Shown piece after piece: positions 7,984-14,630 of a stretch of 25,384 nucleotides of DNA. The position numbers were made by a program, and so were the translations under genes. Position 1 is the stretch's first letter; every line of letters starts with the position of its first letter. Source of the DNA: JBDTDV01 sp039922875 (lineage in GTDB: Bacteria > Actinomycetota > Actinomycetes > Actinomycetales > Microbacteriaceae); assembly GCA_039922875.1 (NCBI GenBank), contig JBDTDV010000072.1:1-25384 (forward strand), in the 5' to 3' direction. The notes under the pieces are model-generated. The model made no database searches and was not told where the DNA came from. It saw only the letters and a list, made by a program, of their open reading frames with translations.

Positions 7984-8256
7984 TTAGGCCAGGGTTTCGC
8001 GACGCTGGCGGTATTCATCGTGACCGATCTCTCCCCGTGCATATCGCTCATCGAGGATGCGCCTGGCGAATTGATTGTCCGGCCCAAGCGTCTGTGCAGA
8101 TTCTCTCGTCTGCACCGGAACTCTCCGAACCAGTCTGACGATCAGGAGGATGAGAAATACTAGCCCTGCGATCACCAAGGCGGTCAGAAGGAACATCCAT
8201 GGCCACATCATCAACATGCCGCCACCCATGATGTTCCCATAGCCATTGCCCATCAT
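7984..8256 (-). CDS. Small SHOCT-domain membrane protein
   Basis: A 90-residue protein: a Gly/Met-rich N-terminus (MMGNGYGNIMGGGMLMMWPW), one transmembrane helix (FLLTALVIAGLVFLILLIV), a basic stop (RLVRR) and a C-terminal SHOCT motif (ARRILDERYARGEIGHDEYR). SHOCT domains are short C-terminal oligomerisation modules found on many small membrane proteins; the specific function here is not known. The start is strongly marked by an AGGAGGAGG ribosome site; two consecutive ATGs (8256 and 8253) are available. It is preceded by three 19-bp tandem repeats. The Met-rich N-terminus could bind a soft metal such as copper, but this is only a suggestion. Confidence 0.88.
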   Translation of the reverse strand: MMGNGYGNIMGGGMLMMWPWMFLLTALVIAGLVFLILLIVRLVRRVPVQTRESAQTLGPDNQFARRILDERYARGEIGHDEYRQRRETLA

Positions 8257-8271
8257 TGCCGTTGCCTCCTC

Positions 8272-8328
8272 CTACCCAGGCTGTGCTTCTCTACCCAGGC
8301 TGTGTTCCTCTACCCAGGCTACGCTCCC
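8272..8328 (-). repeat. Three 19-bp tandem repeats upstream of the SHOCT gene
   Basis: The 11-bp core CTACCCAGGCT (minus strand AGCCTGGGTAG) occurs exactly at 8272-8282, 8291-8301 and 8310-8320, a period of 19 bp. The copy nearest the gene abuts the AGGAGGAGG ribosome site. The intervening 8-bp pieces are also similar (GTGCTTCT, GTGTTCCT). The arrangement could be a set of operator sites about two helical turns apart or a leader-RNA feature. Confidence 0.85.
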
Positions 8329-8381
8329 CCGGTCGCACAGAAGTGTCCACGCCGTCGGGTCTGCTGCGGTGTTCCGGCCAC

Positions 8382-9677
8382 TCATAGCATGGTGCGTAGC
8401 GGAGTGAGTGCCGTCTCAGCGACCCTGGCGGCGGGATGTCGGGTGCCCCACTCCTGGCGGGTCACCCGACGGCAGTTGCCGCTATCGGCTTGGAAAATCA
8501 GTTCCATGTTCGCGGCGAATGCGGAATCCTGCACTTCCAGGACGGTCTCGTAGTTGAACCCGAGACTCAACCGGTCGATGTTCGCGGTGCCCACGACCGA
8601 CCAGTGACCGTCGATGCTGGCGGTCTTCGCGTGGATCATGGCGTTCCGGTAGAGCAAAAGCGTGATGTCTTCGCTCAGCAGCGCACTGTAGAAACCACGC
8701 GACAGCCAGTCCGCGACGACATGGTTGGATTCTTCAGGAATCATTATCTGCACGTCCACACCGCGCCGCGCCGCTTCAATCAGAGCGGTGAGGATCTGTT
8801 GGTCGGGAATGAAGTAGGCCGTAGTGAGGTGGATGTGGCTCTGGGCGCGACTGATCGCGTCGAGGTACACGGCCCTGATCGGGTACACCAGATCCGCCGG
8901 GATATTGTTGATAGCTCGAAGCGGTGGGTTCCACGGCGCGGCGTTATACGGTGACAGGCGAGCGGAGCGTCGGCCCGACAGATGGTTCCATACCTGCGCG
9001 AACGAATGCCCCAGTTCGAATATCGCCGGTCCAGAAAGCCGCACATGGGTGTCGCGCCATTCCGTCGCGTAAAGGGAACCGATGTTGTACCCGCCGACGA
9101 ACCCAAACTCGCTGTCGACCACCAGCAGCTTGCGATGAGTCAGCCCCGCCGCGCGCAGCGGCGACAGCAGGAGCAGTGACAACCGCACCGGCGGGAAGCG
9201 GAACACGTGAGCCGCGGGATGGAAGCGGTAGAAGGACCGCGGCACCACCAGGTTCCCGAACCAATCGAAAATGATGTACACCTGAACACCCCGGGCTGCG
9301 GCGTCGTTGAGAGCGTCCCGGAACTCTCGCCCAACCTCATCCGCCTTCCACAGGTAGGTCTCGAACAGAATGCGATCGCGTGCGCCGCGAATAGCCGCGA
9401 GCATGTCGCGGTACAGGTCCTCGCCACTGGTGTACAACGTCGTTGCCGTATCGGCAACGGTGGCGTCGAAGGATCCCGGATGCGGAAAGCCGAACCGCTT
9501 GACGCGATCCTTCTTCTTGGCCGCGTCCGTGACAATCAGAGCAGCCGCAACCGCTACCTGCAGCGCCATCACACCCGCGAACAACCGGAAGCTGAATCGT
9601 CGCGCCACATGGAAGCCCTTACTGAGCGGTGACCGCGACATCCAGCGAGTGTATCGCCCCATTTGCGTGCTGTGCAT
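8382..9677 (-). CDS. Phospholipase D superfamily protein, cardiolipin synthase-like
   Basis: A 431-residue enzyme with an N-terminal membrane segment (FRLFAGVMALQVAVAAALIV) and two HKD phospholipase D motifs: THRKLLVVDSEFGFVGGYN and IHAKTASIDGHWSVVGTAN. Bacterial proteins of this layout use a phosphohistidine intermediate and commonly join phosphatidyl groups to make cardiolipin, so a cardiolipin-synthase role is the first guess; general phospholipase activity cannot be excluded. Both HKD motifs are intact. The ATG at 9677 lies only nine bases after the stop of the DUF5996 gene, so the genes are very probably co-transcribed; later in-frame ATGs (9662, 9641) are possible starts but lack better ribosome sites. 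Confidence 0.88.
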   Translation of the reverse strand: MHSTQMGRYTRWMSRSPLSKGFHVARRFSFRLFAGVMALQVAVAAALIVTDAAKKKDRVKRFGFPHPGSFDATVADTATTLYTSGEDLYRDMLAAIRGARDRILFETYLWKADEVGREFRDALNDAAARGVQVYIIFDWFGNLVVPRSFYRFHPAAHVFRFPPVRLSLLLLSPLRAAGLTHRKLLVVDSEFGFVGGYNIGSLYATEWRDTHVRLSGPAIFELGHSFAQVWNHLSGRRSARLSPYNAAPWNPPLRAINNIPADLVYPIRAVYLDAISRAQSHIHLTTAYFIPDQQILTALIEAARRGVDVQIMIPEESNHVVADWLSRGFYSALLSEDITLLLYRNAMIHAKTASIDGHWSVVGTANIDRLSLGFNYETVLEVQDSAFAANMELIFQADSGNCRRVTRQEWGTRHPAARVAETALTPLRTML

Positions 9678-9686
9678 CCCTGCCCG

Positions 9687-10637
9687 TTACCGCCCGAGGT
9701 GTGGGTCCGTGACACCGTCCGGGCTGGCATATCGGGCGATATCCCAGCCGGCTAACCCCGCCCCGGCGCGATAAGCAGAATCGTAGAAGTCGAGCACTGC
9801 CCGGTGTGGGTCCGGCGCGTCCCGCAGGTCTTCGTAACGGAGAATCGCCAAGTGGCTTCCCCGCTGCTCGACCCAGCTGGCGGATTGTGGGACCAGCTGC
9901 TCAGCCGTAAGCCGCTCCGGTTCCGGCGAGGTATACGAGTAGAAGGCCGGCTCCCGGAAGTGCTCATCGCCGAACCAGAAGCCGAAGCTAATCAGTTCCC
10001 GGGAATAGGCCTCGCGCGTCACCGGGTCGGCCGTGGGGAGTTGCTCGACACGTGTATCGGCGAACCGGGTCATCGCAATGTCGAAGGTGTGCCAAAAATG
10101 TTGCACGGGGCTGGTCTTGCCGGAATATTCACCAGCGAACTCCTCGAGCAGGAGGTTCGCCTGCGACAACACCTGCCAGTATCGGGTCACTGCGGCCGTG
10201 TCATAGCTGGCGTGCTCGGTGTCGGCGCTGAAGGGGCGGTCTGCATCGGGCAGATCGTAGGGGTAGGGCCAATTGATCCTTTCCTTCACTCCCAACGCAG
10301 CCAAACCATGTTGAAGCCGGTCATAAAACGCGGCGACCGACAGCCCCGGCAGAGAAAATGAGTACCGCGGCCCAGCCGTGGTGGTCAGTTCCAACCGGTG
10401 GTCCAGGAAGTCGAAGTCGATACAGAAGATCGGGTCGCGTCCCATCGGGCGGGTCGTAATGCCACGGCCGGTCACGCGCAGAGGGGCGTTCCACCAATGG
10501 TTATGCCTGGGGCTTGCGGCCAGCCGAAGCTTGCCGACCACCTGTTGGAACCGGTGGATCGTCTCCAAAGTGTCGTGCCAGGCCTCATAGTCCATGCTAG
10601 GAAACGCCGCTGCGCGCTCGGCCGGGTTACTCATCAC
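9687..10637 (-). CDS. DUF5996 family protein
   Basis: A 316-residue cytoplasmic protein without signal peptide or membrane helix. It shows the marks of DUF5996: an N-terminal WHDTLETIHRFQQVVGKLRL block, SPRHNHWWNAPLRVTGRG, PIFCIDFDFLDHRLEL, GKTSPVQHFWHTFDIAMTRF, and a late SFGFWFGD block with FYSYTSPEP. The conserved His, Trp and Asp positions suggest a catalytic or metal/ligand-binding role, but no activity is established. The start is GTG 10637 or ATG 10634; a GAGGGGAG ribosome site lies seven to ten bases upstream. It follows the FMN reductase gene by 24 bp and precedes the phospholipase D gene by nine, consistent with an operon. Confidence 0.85.
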   Translation of the reverse strand: MMSNPAERAAAFPSMDYEAWHDTLETIHRFQQVVGKLRLAASPRHNHWWNAPLRVTGRGITTRPMGRDPIFCIDFDFLDHRLELTTTAGPRYSFSLPGLSVAAFYDRLQHGLAALGVKERINWPYPYDLPDADRPFSADTEHASYDTAAVTRYWQVLSQANLLLEEFAGEYSGKTSPVQHFWHTFDIAMTRFADTRVEQLPTADPVTREAYSRELISFGFWFGDEHFREPAFYSYTSPEPERLTAEQLVPQSASWVEQRGSHLAILRYEDLRDAPDPHRAVLDFYDSAYRAGAGLAGWDIARYASPDGVTDPHLGR

Positions 10638-10661
10638 CGCAATGCTCCCCTCCCTGACGAA

Positions 10662-11252
10662 TTACCGCTGTGGTACCACAGTCAGCACCCGGGTAACGAA
10701 CTCAAGAAAGCTGTTCATGTAGTCTCGCAGAAAGTCTGCGGTACCGTCGTTGGTGACCTCGCCGTCGTCCGTGATCAGTCCATCGGTGATCTGGATGTAC
10801 GCTTCCGGAGCGTTCATCTGCGGTGAATTGCAGAAGCCGAGTACGCTACGCAGGTTCTGTTGCGCGATGGCCGTGCCGATTGCTCCACTGGAACCACCGA
10901 TGACCGCTGACGGTTTGCCGGTGAATGAGTTCTCACCCCACGGCCGACTTGCCCAATCGATCGCGTTCTTGAGCCCGCCAGGGATCGACCGGTTGTATTC
11001 CGGGGTGATGAACAATACCGCGTCGACCGACTCGATGGACCGCTTGAGTGTGCGCCCGGCCGGTGGGTAGTCGGCGTCATAGTCGTAGCTGTAGAGCGGA
11101 AGATCGCGGATCGGAATCTCGGTGAACTCCAGTTCTTCCGGCGCGAGACGAATGAGTGCCCGCGACAGTTTTCGATTGATGGACTTCGTCGCCAGGCTGC
11201 CGACGAAGTAGCCGACGGAGTACGGGGGCTCGTGGTGTTGAACGGTGGACAT
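10662..11252 (-). CDS. NAD(P)H-dependent FMN reductase family flavoprotein
   Basis: A 196-residue flavodoxin-fold reductase that should bind FMN and pass electrons from NAD(P)H to a flavin, quinone or other acceptor. The FMN-phosphate loop is GSLATKSINRKLSRAL; the family block PEYNRSIPGGLKNAIDW is intact, as is PSAVIGGSSGAIGTAIAQ. The ATG at 11252 is preceded by AAGGA seven bases upstream; an earlier in-frame start lacks such a site. It lies 51 bp after the Fe-S gene and 24 bp before the DUF5996 gene, all on one strand. Its position next to an oxygenase and a ferredoxin-like gene makes an electron-supply role attractive, but this is inference; these reductases are common stand-alone genes. 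Confidence 0.9.
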   Translation of the reverse strand: MSTVQHHEPPYSVGYFVGSLATKSINRKLSRALIRLAPEELEFTEIPIRDLPLYSYDYDADYPPAGRTLKRSIESVDAVLFITPEYNRSIPGGLKNAIDWASRPWGENSFTGKPSAVIGGSSGAIGTAIAQQNLRSVLGFCNSPQMNAPEAYIQITDGLITDDGEVTNDGTADFLRDYMNSFLEFVTRVLTVVPQR

Positions 11253-11303
11253 AGTTGTTCCTTTCGTTCTCTGCAATTTTAGGCTCCCCCGTCAATTACG
11301 GCT

Positions 11304-12242
11304 TCAGGTGACCATCACCGCGCCGAGTGTGTATTCGCGAACGCGCGCCGGTACCGTCGCCGCACAGGTGCTCAGCATGGGCACCGAGAGCGACTCGTGC
11401 AGTTCGACGGTGACCACGGCGGAGCGCGTCGGTGAGTCGTGACTGAGGCGTACCGTCCAGGCGCCGTCGACGCCGGCATACTCAAGTAGCGAGAAGGCAT
11501 CCAGCCGGTCATCGTGCATCGCCGCGGACGCGAAGCCGAACGCGGCCTGCACGACATTCGGCAACGACGCCCGGCCACGGAAAAAGCGTTGATCGATCCG
11601 CCCGCTCCGGTAGGCGTCCACAATGCCGACCGCCGCGTCCGGGGTCACCCGGCCGAAGTGCACAGCGTGCGGGAAGACCATCATCGTGGCGGCGAAGCGG
11701 TCACCGCCCAGGTGCGAGCATTCCCAGGTCTCGTCCGGGAATGCAGCAACCAGGCGTGCCAGCGCCGACCGGCCCCGCACGGCACAACACTGGTCGTGGC
11801 GGGCGTGCGTGCATACGCAAATGATCGGTGCCTCGGATGCCGCACCCGTCGACCCGTCCAGTGGCACCTCCGCCAGTTGGTCGGGTCGACCTACCTGCCC
11901 CCATCGGATGAACTCGTGGCCGGGCCGCGCATCCACGATCGCCCAACGCCAGGCGCTCTGTGCCCGGCGTTGGTCGGCGCGACGCCCGGGACGGCGGATG
12001 GCCAGTGGCCGCATGCCGGCCCGCTCAAGGCGGTTCACCAGGTCTCGGGCGAGTTCGGTCTTGAGTCGGGACTGCAGCAGCGCGTGCTGTCCCCACGAGC
12101 CGTCAACCTCGATGAGAAACCAGCGTTCACCGAAGCCGCTGGTGCCCGCAAGCGGATCGGCGCGCTCTAGCGAACGGTTGCTGCACGGCTGCCAGTCATT
12201 CGGCCTGCCCCGACCCACCTGGTTGGAAATCGCGGCGTTCAC
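11304..12242 (-). CDS. Sucrase/ferredoxin-like (Apd1-type thioredoxin-fold Fe-S) protein
   Basis: A 312-residue protein of the sucrase/ferredoxin-like family (Pfam PF06999 type), thioredoxin-like folds that in yeast Apd1 hold a [2Fe-2S] cluster with Cys and His ligands. Visible signatures are CSNRSLERADPLAGTSG near the N-terminus, CVCTHARHDQCCAVRGRSAL, and ECSHLGGDRFAATMMVFP. The CxC and the His of SHLGG are candidate cluster ligands; the yeast protein has a second His where this one has Asp. The GTG at 12242 overlaps the TGA of the JmjC gene by four bases (GTGA), which fixes the start; longer in-frame extensions run inside the JmjC gene and are rejected. The name sucrase is historical. Tight coupling suggests it serves the oxygenase, perhaps as an electron carrier (inference). 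Confidence 0.87.
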   Translation of the reverse strand: MNAAISNQVGRGRPNDWQPCSNRSLERADPLAGTSGFGERWFLIEVDGSWGQHALLQSRLKTELARDLVNRLERAGMRPLAIRRPGRRADQRRAQSAWRWAIVDARPGHEFIRWGQVGRPDQLAEVPLDGSTGAASEAPIICVCTHARHDQCCAVRGRSALARLVAAFPDETWECSHLGGDRFAATMMVFPHAVHFGRVTPDAAVGIVDAYRSGRIDQRFFRGRASLPNVVQAAFGFASAAMHDDRLDAFSLLEYAGVDGAWTVRLSHDSPTRSAVVTVELHESLSVPMLSTCAATVPARVREYTLGAVMVT

Positions 12243-13474
12243 GCGAGAACCAGGATCGCTTCTCGCAGCAGCCGGCGGGTGACCACGAGCGAGGATACCG
12301 CGTCTAGACCGGGGAGACGGCCCGCTTTTTCGGGGACGCCACTGTGCAGGGCGGTCAAAGAGTCCGTCGCTTCGATCGGCAGCGCCACCGTCTTCGACGC
12401 CAGCTCGATACGGACTAGGGAGCCTTCGGTCACGATGCGGGCCCCAAGACCGGGGCGCCACGCGATAGTCGTGTCCGCGGCCAGCCTGTCCAGTGCATCG
12501 ATCGTTGCCAGCGGCCGAATCGGCGCGGCGCGCGCCGGGCCGGGCACGGTACCGGCCAAACGCGTGACGAACGCGTCGACGAACCCGTCAGCAGTCAGCG
12601 CATCCGTCAAAGCGGTGCAGGTCTGCTGCACAATCTCTCGCTCGGCATCCGGGCCAGATTCGCCGAAACCGAGCGGCAAGGACTGCCGCAGGTTCGGGTT
12701 GCCCGCAAGATCGGCCAGAAGTTGGCGCGCAACGTCATAGCGGGTGCGGCTGGAGACACCGATGGTCAGGTGGATCGACGTGCCGCCGAGCGCGGTCGCC
12801 GAGTGAATCCAGCCGCGTGGAAGGTATAACACGTCGCCTGGCGCAAAAGTCTGCTGAAGATAGGGGGCGCCCGCCGCCTGCTCGGCGACCTCGGCTCGAT
12901 AATCGGACCACGGTTGGGTGGGCAGCGGATCCGGGTACACCGGTTCGTGGATGGTCCACGCCTTCTCGCCATGGATCTGGATCACGAACACATCGTGCAC
13001 GTCATAGTGCGGGTCAAATCCGCGGGCGGATGCCGGGGTGATGTATGCGTTGACCTGACAGCTGCAGCCGAGGTCCGCGTCCAACTGCCGGATGAACGTG
13101 GCCAGGGCCGGCCAGGTGCGATGCAGCCCCTGGAGCACCAGAGTCGATCCGTTCGCAAACTCACCCAGCACCTTTTCAGAGTCCAGCTGATCAGAGATCT
13201 CGGCGCCGTACCCGCCCCCGGAGGTGTACCGCGAGGGAGCGAGCAGGGCTCCCTTGTTGGCCATCCGCACGAATGGGGTACGAATCGCGCGCTCCGCGAC
13301 CAATTCGTCGACAGCGCCGGGACTGAACAAGTCGGAGAAGTCCTGGTGAAGCTGACTATGCGCGGTCAACAGCGGCTGTCGACCCCAGTACTGGTCTGCG
13401 AACGCGTGGGTTGGCACGGAGACCAGACGCGAAAGCGCGGGCCGGTCACCCGACCCGCGCTGTACTCGACCCAT
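12239..13474 (-). CDS. JmjC/cupin-fold 2-oxoglutarate-dependent oxygenase (RoxA/YcfD-like)
   Basis: A 411-residue oxygenase of the bacterial ribosomal-oxygenase-like JmjC group. The Fe(II) facial triad is visible: His156 and Asp158 in FDPHYDVHDVFVIQIHG, and His224 in GDVLYLPRGWIHSA. The C-terminal half, about 170 residues, corresponds to the dimerisation/winged-helix-like region of RoxA and the human MINA53/NO66 relatives. Known members hydroxylate Arg (E. coli YcfD on ribosomal protein L16) or His. The ATG at 13474 shares one base with the TGA of the preceding Gly/Asp-repeat gene (TGATG), and the stop overlaps the Fe-S gene by four bases. The position between a repeat peptide and a redox protein suggests that the peptide, rather than a ribosomal protein, may be the substrate; that is a hypothesis. 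Confidence 0.9.
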   Translation of the reverse strand: MGRVQRGSGDRPALSRLVSVPTHAFADQYWGRQPLLTAHSQLHQDFSDLFSPGAVDELVAERAIRTPFVRMANKGALLAPSRYTSGGGYGAEISDQLDSEKVLGEFANGSTLVLQGLHRTWPALATFIRQLDADLGCSCQVNAYITPASARGFDPHYDVHDVFVIQIHGEKAWTIHEPVYPDPLPTQPWSDYRAEVAEQAAGAPYLQQTFAPGDVLYLPRGWIHSATALGGTSIHLTIGVSSRTRYDVARQLLADLAGNPNLRQSLPLGFGESGPDAEREIVQQTCTALTDALTADGFVDAFVTRLAGTVPGPARAAPIRPLATIDALDRLAADTTIAWRPGLGARIVTEGSLVRIELASKTVALPIEATDSLTALHSGVPEKAGRLPGLDAVSSLVVTRRLLREAILVLA

Positions 13475-13776
13475 CAAGCCGAGCCGTCCGCACCGCCATC
13501 GTGTCCGCTCGGGTTTGCTCCGCCATCAGCTGTGCCCTCGCCGTCCGACGCCCCACCGTCGGCACCGCGGTCCGTCGCGCCACCGTCAGCACTGCCGTCG
13601 GCACCGCGGTCCGTCGCGCCACCGTCAGCACTGCCATCCGCACCGCGGTCCGTCGCGCCACCGTCGGCACTGCCGTCCGCGCCGCCATCGTGTCCGCCCG
13701 GATTAGCCCCACCGTCAGCAGTGCCCTCCCCAGCCGATCCATTCGTAGTCGTGATGTCGTCGTCATTGATACTCAT
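13474..13776 (-). CDS. Gly/Asp/Ala-rich repeat protein, candidate substrate of the adjacent JmjC oxygenase
   Basis: A 100-residue acidic low-complexity protein with no known family recognised. A 16-residue head (MSINDDDITTTNGSAG) is followed by a 21-residue block (17-37) that recurs at the C-terminus (80-100) with one substitution, Gly27 to Ser90. Between them GADGSADGGATDR is repeated three times (32-44, 45-57, 58-70). Each 13-mer has one Arg; each outer block has one His and one Asn. There is no Cys, signal peptide or membrane helix. The ATG at 13776 has GGGAGG four bases upstream; in-frame ATG 13794 and GTG 13824 are weaker. Its TGA overlaps the ATG of the oxygenase. Differences between repeat copies are almost all synonymous, so the protein sequence is selected. 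It could be a ribosomally made precursor, a calcium-binding repeat protein, or a disordered surface of a complex. Confidence 0.72.
   Translation of the reverse strand: MSINDDDITTTNGSAGEGTADGGANPGGHDGGADGSADGGATDRGADGSADGGATDRGADGSADGGATDRGADGGASDGEGTADGGANPSGHDGGADGSA
13567..13683 (-). repeat. 39-bp coding tandem repeat, three copies
   Basis: Three in-frame 39-bp units encode identical 13-residue peptides (GADGSADGGATDR). The copies differ only at third codon positions (for example GCG/GCC for Ala, GAC/GAT for Asp, GCC/GCT for Ala, GGC/GGT for Gly). A longer pair of direct repeats, 13666-13728 and 13477-13539, flanks and partly overlaps the array. Confidence 0.95.
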
Positions 13777-14004
13777 GAGGCCTCCCGCGTCCATCTCGGA
13801 TCCGCCAGATTTGGACGAATCCACACTTCACCCGGATGTTCCATTCGACGCCCTGCGCCGATGCCTTTGAGACTACACGCGGCGCGTGAATCCGCACCCT
13901 CAACTCCGGTTTTCTTTGACCTCGTCGTCGAAACGTCACCGTGTAGCCGATCAGACCAATCGGCAGCGCGACGAACCTCGACTCCGGGTTCGCGCTTGAT
14001 CGGG
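13777..14004. other. Intergenic region upstream of the repeat-peptide operon
   Basis: A 228-bp stretch between the end of the MarR gene and the start of the repeat-peptide gene, both on the minus strand. It should contain the operon promoter. Only weak -35/-10-like pairs are visible (for example TTGAGG on the minus strand near 13910, with no well-spaced -10). A hairpin near the MarR stop is listed separately. Confidence 0.4.
13946..13964 (-). terminator. Possible hairpin terminator after the MarR gene
   Basis: A 6-bp stem GCCGAT/ATCGGC with a 7-nt loop lies about 40 bp beyond the MarR stop codon. There is no U-tract, so it could equally be incidental; if active it would separate the MarR transcript from the peptide-oxygenase operon. 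Confidence 0.3.
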
Positions 14005-14475
14005 CTAGCTGTTTGGTGAGGTGTCTATAATTTCCTGAGCTTGGGCTTGCTGGTAGCGGTGGATAGAGGCCGTGAGGCTCTGTAGCTGTTGCCTGAGGGC
14101 GTGCACCTCTTCGGGTGAGAAGTCACTCAGTTCGGCGCGGTGGGCTGATCTGGCTGCGGCATTGACGCGCTCAAGGATCGATCTCCCTACGGTGGTAAGG
14201 GTGACCAGTGGTGAGGTCTTGTGGTCGGGGTTTGGCAGGTAATCGATGAGTCCATCTCGTTCGAGGTCGTTGGCAACCCGTTGGATGTTTTGTCGGGAGA
14301 CGCCCAGACGGCGTGCGGCTTGGGCGACGGTGAGGGCGTGGTCGGCGATGACGAACATGAGCTGCCAACGCGCTTGGGTCTGGCCTTGGCTGCGTGCGAT
14401 CATCTCTCCGACTCGCCGCGAGGCTGCCGCGGCCGCGTAGAGGGCCTCGGTTAAAAGTGCCACCGCATCTGGCAT
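14005..14475 (-). CDS. MarR family transcriptional regulator
   Basis: A 156-residue winged-helix repressor-like protein, normal length for MarR. The DNA-binding region is LTVAQAARRLGVSRQNIQRV with the wing LERDGLIDYLPNPDHKTSPL, followed by the helix VTLTTVGRSILERVNAAARS; the C-terminal helices are the dimer interface. There is no Cys, so thiol-based oxidant sensing is not expected. The ATG at 14475 is preceded by GGTGAG; an upstream TTG at 14547 would extend into the shared promoter region and is less likely. It is divergent from the DUF1398 gene, with palindromic AT-rich sequence between them, the usual arrangement for autoregulation and control of the neighbour. Confidence 0.88.
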   Translation of the reverse strand: MPDAVALLTEALYAAAAASRRVGEMIARSQGQTQARWQLMFVIADHALTVAQAARRLGVSRQNIQRVANDLERDGLIDYLPNPDHKTSPLVTLTTVGRSILERVNAAARSAHRAELSDFSPEEVHALRQQLQSLTASIHRYQQAQAQEIIDTSPNS

Positions 14476-14540
14476 CTGATGCTCACCGTTCAACTGGCTG
14501 CTCCTCGGCTGAACCAGGTTCCAGACTAATCCACTCCATT

Positions 14541-14584
14541 TTGACAATCAAGTTCTATATTGACAACATACTTACAACTTGTAA
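14541..14584. promoter_or_regulatory. Divergent promoter/operator region between the MarR and DUF1398 genes
   Basis: AT-rich stretch with a perfect inverted repeat TTACAA-C-TTGTAA at 14572-14584, the TTGTAA/TTACAA type commonly bound by MarR proteins. TTGACAA occurs twice (14541 and 14560, 19 bp apart); the first is part of TTGA-CAA-TCAA, and the second could be a -35 element for the plus-strand gene with a weak TAAACA at 14582-14587. The palindrome overlaps that putative -10, so binding would block transcription. Confidence 0.65.
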
Positions 14585-14630
14585 ACAATGTGACGAATAC
14601 ATAGAGGGTTATCAAAGGAGAAACAAGAGC

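Noticed and set aside
12242..12461. Longer version of the sucrase/ferredoxin-like protein starting at 12461
   Set aside because: The extra 73 residues lie inside the JmjC gene and are Arg/Pro-rich without family similarity; the GTGA overlap at 12242 explains the start.
13411..14019. Plus-strand frames across the repeat-peptide gene
   Set aside because: They are kept open by the 39-bp repeat; codon differences between repeats are synonymous only in the minus-strand peptide frame.
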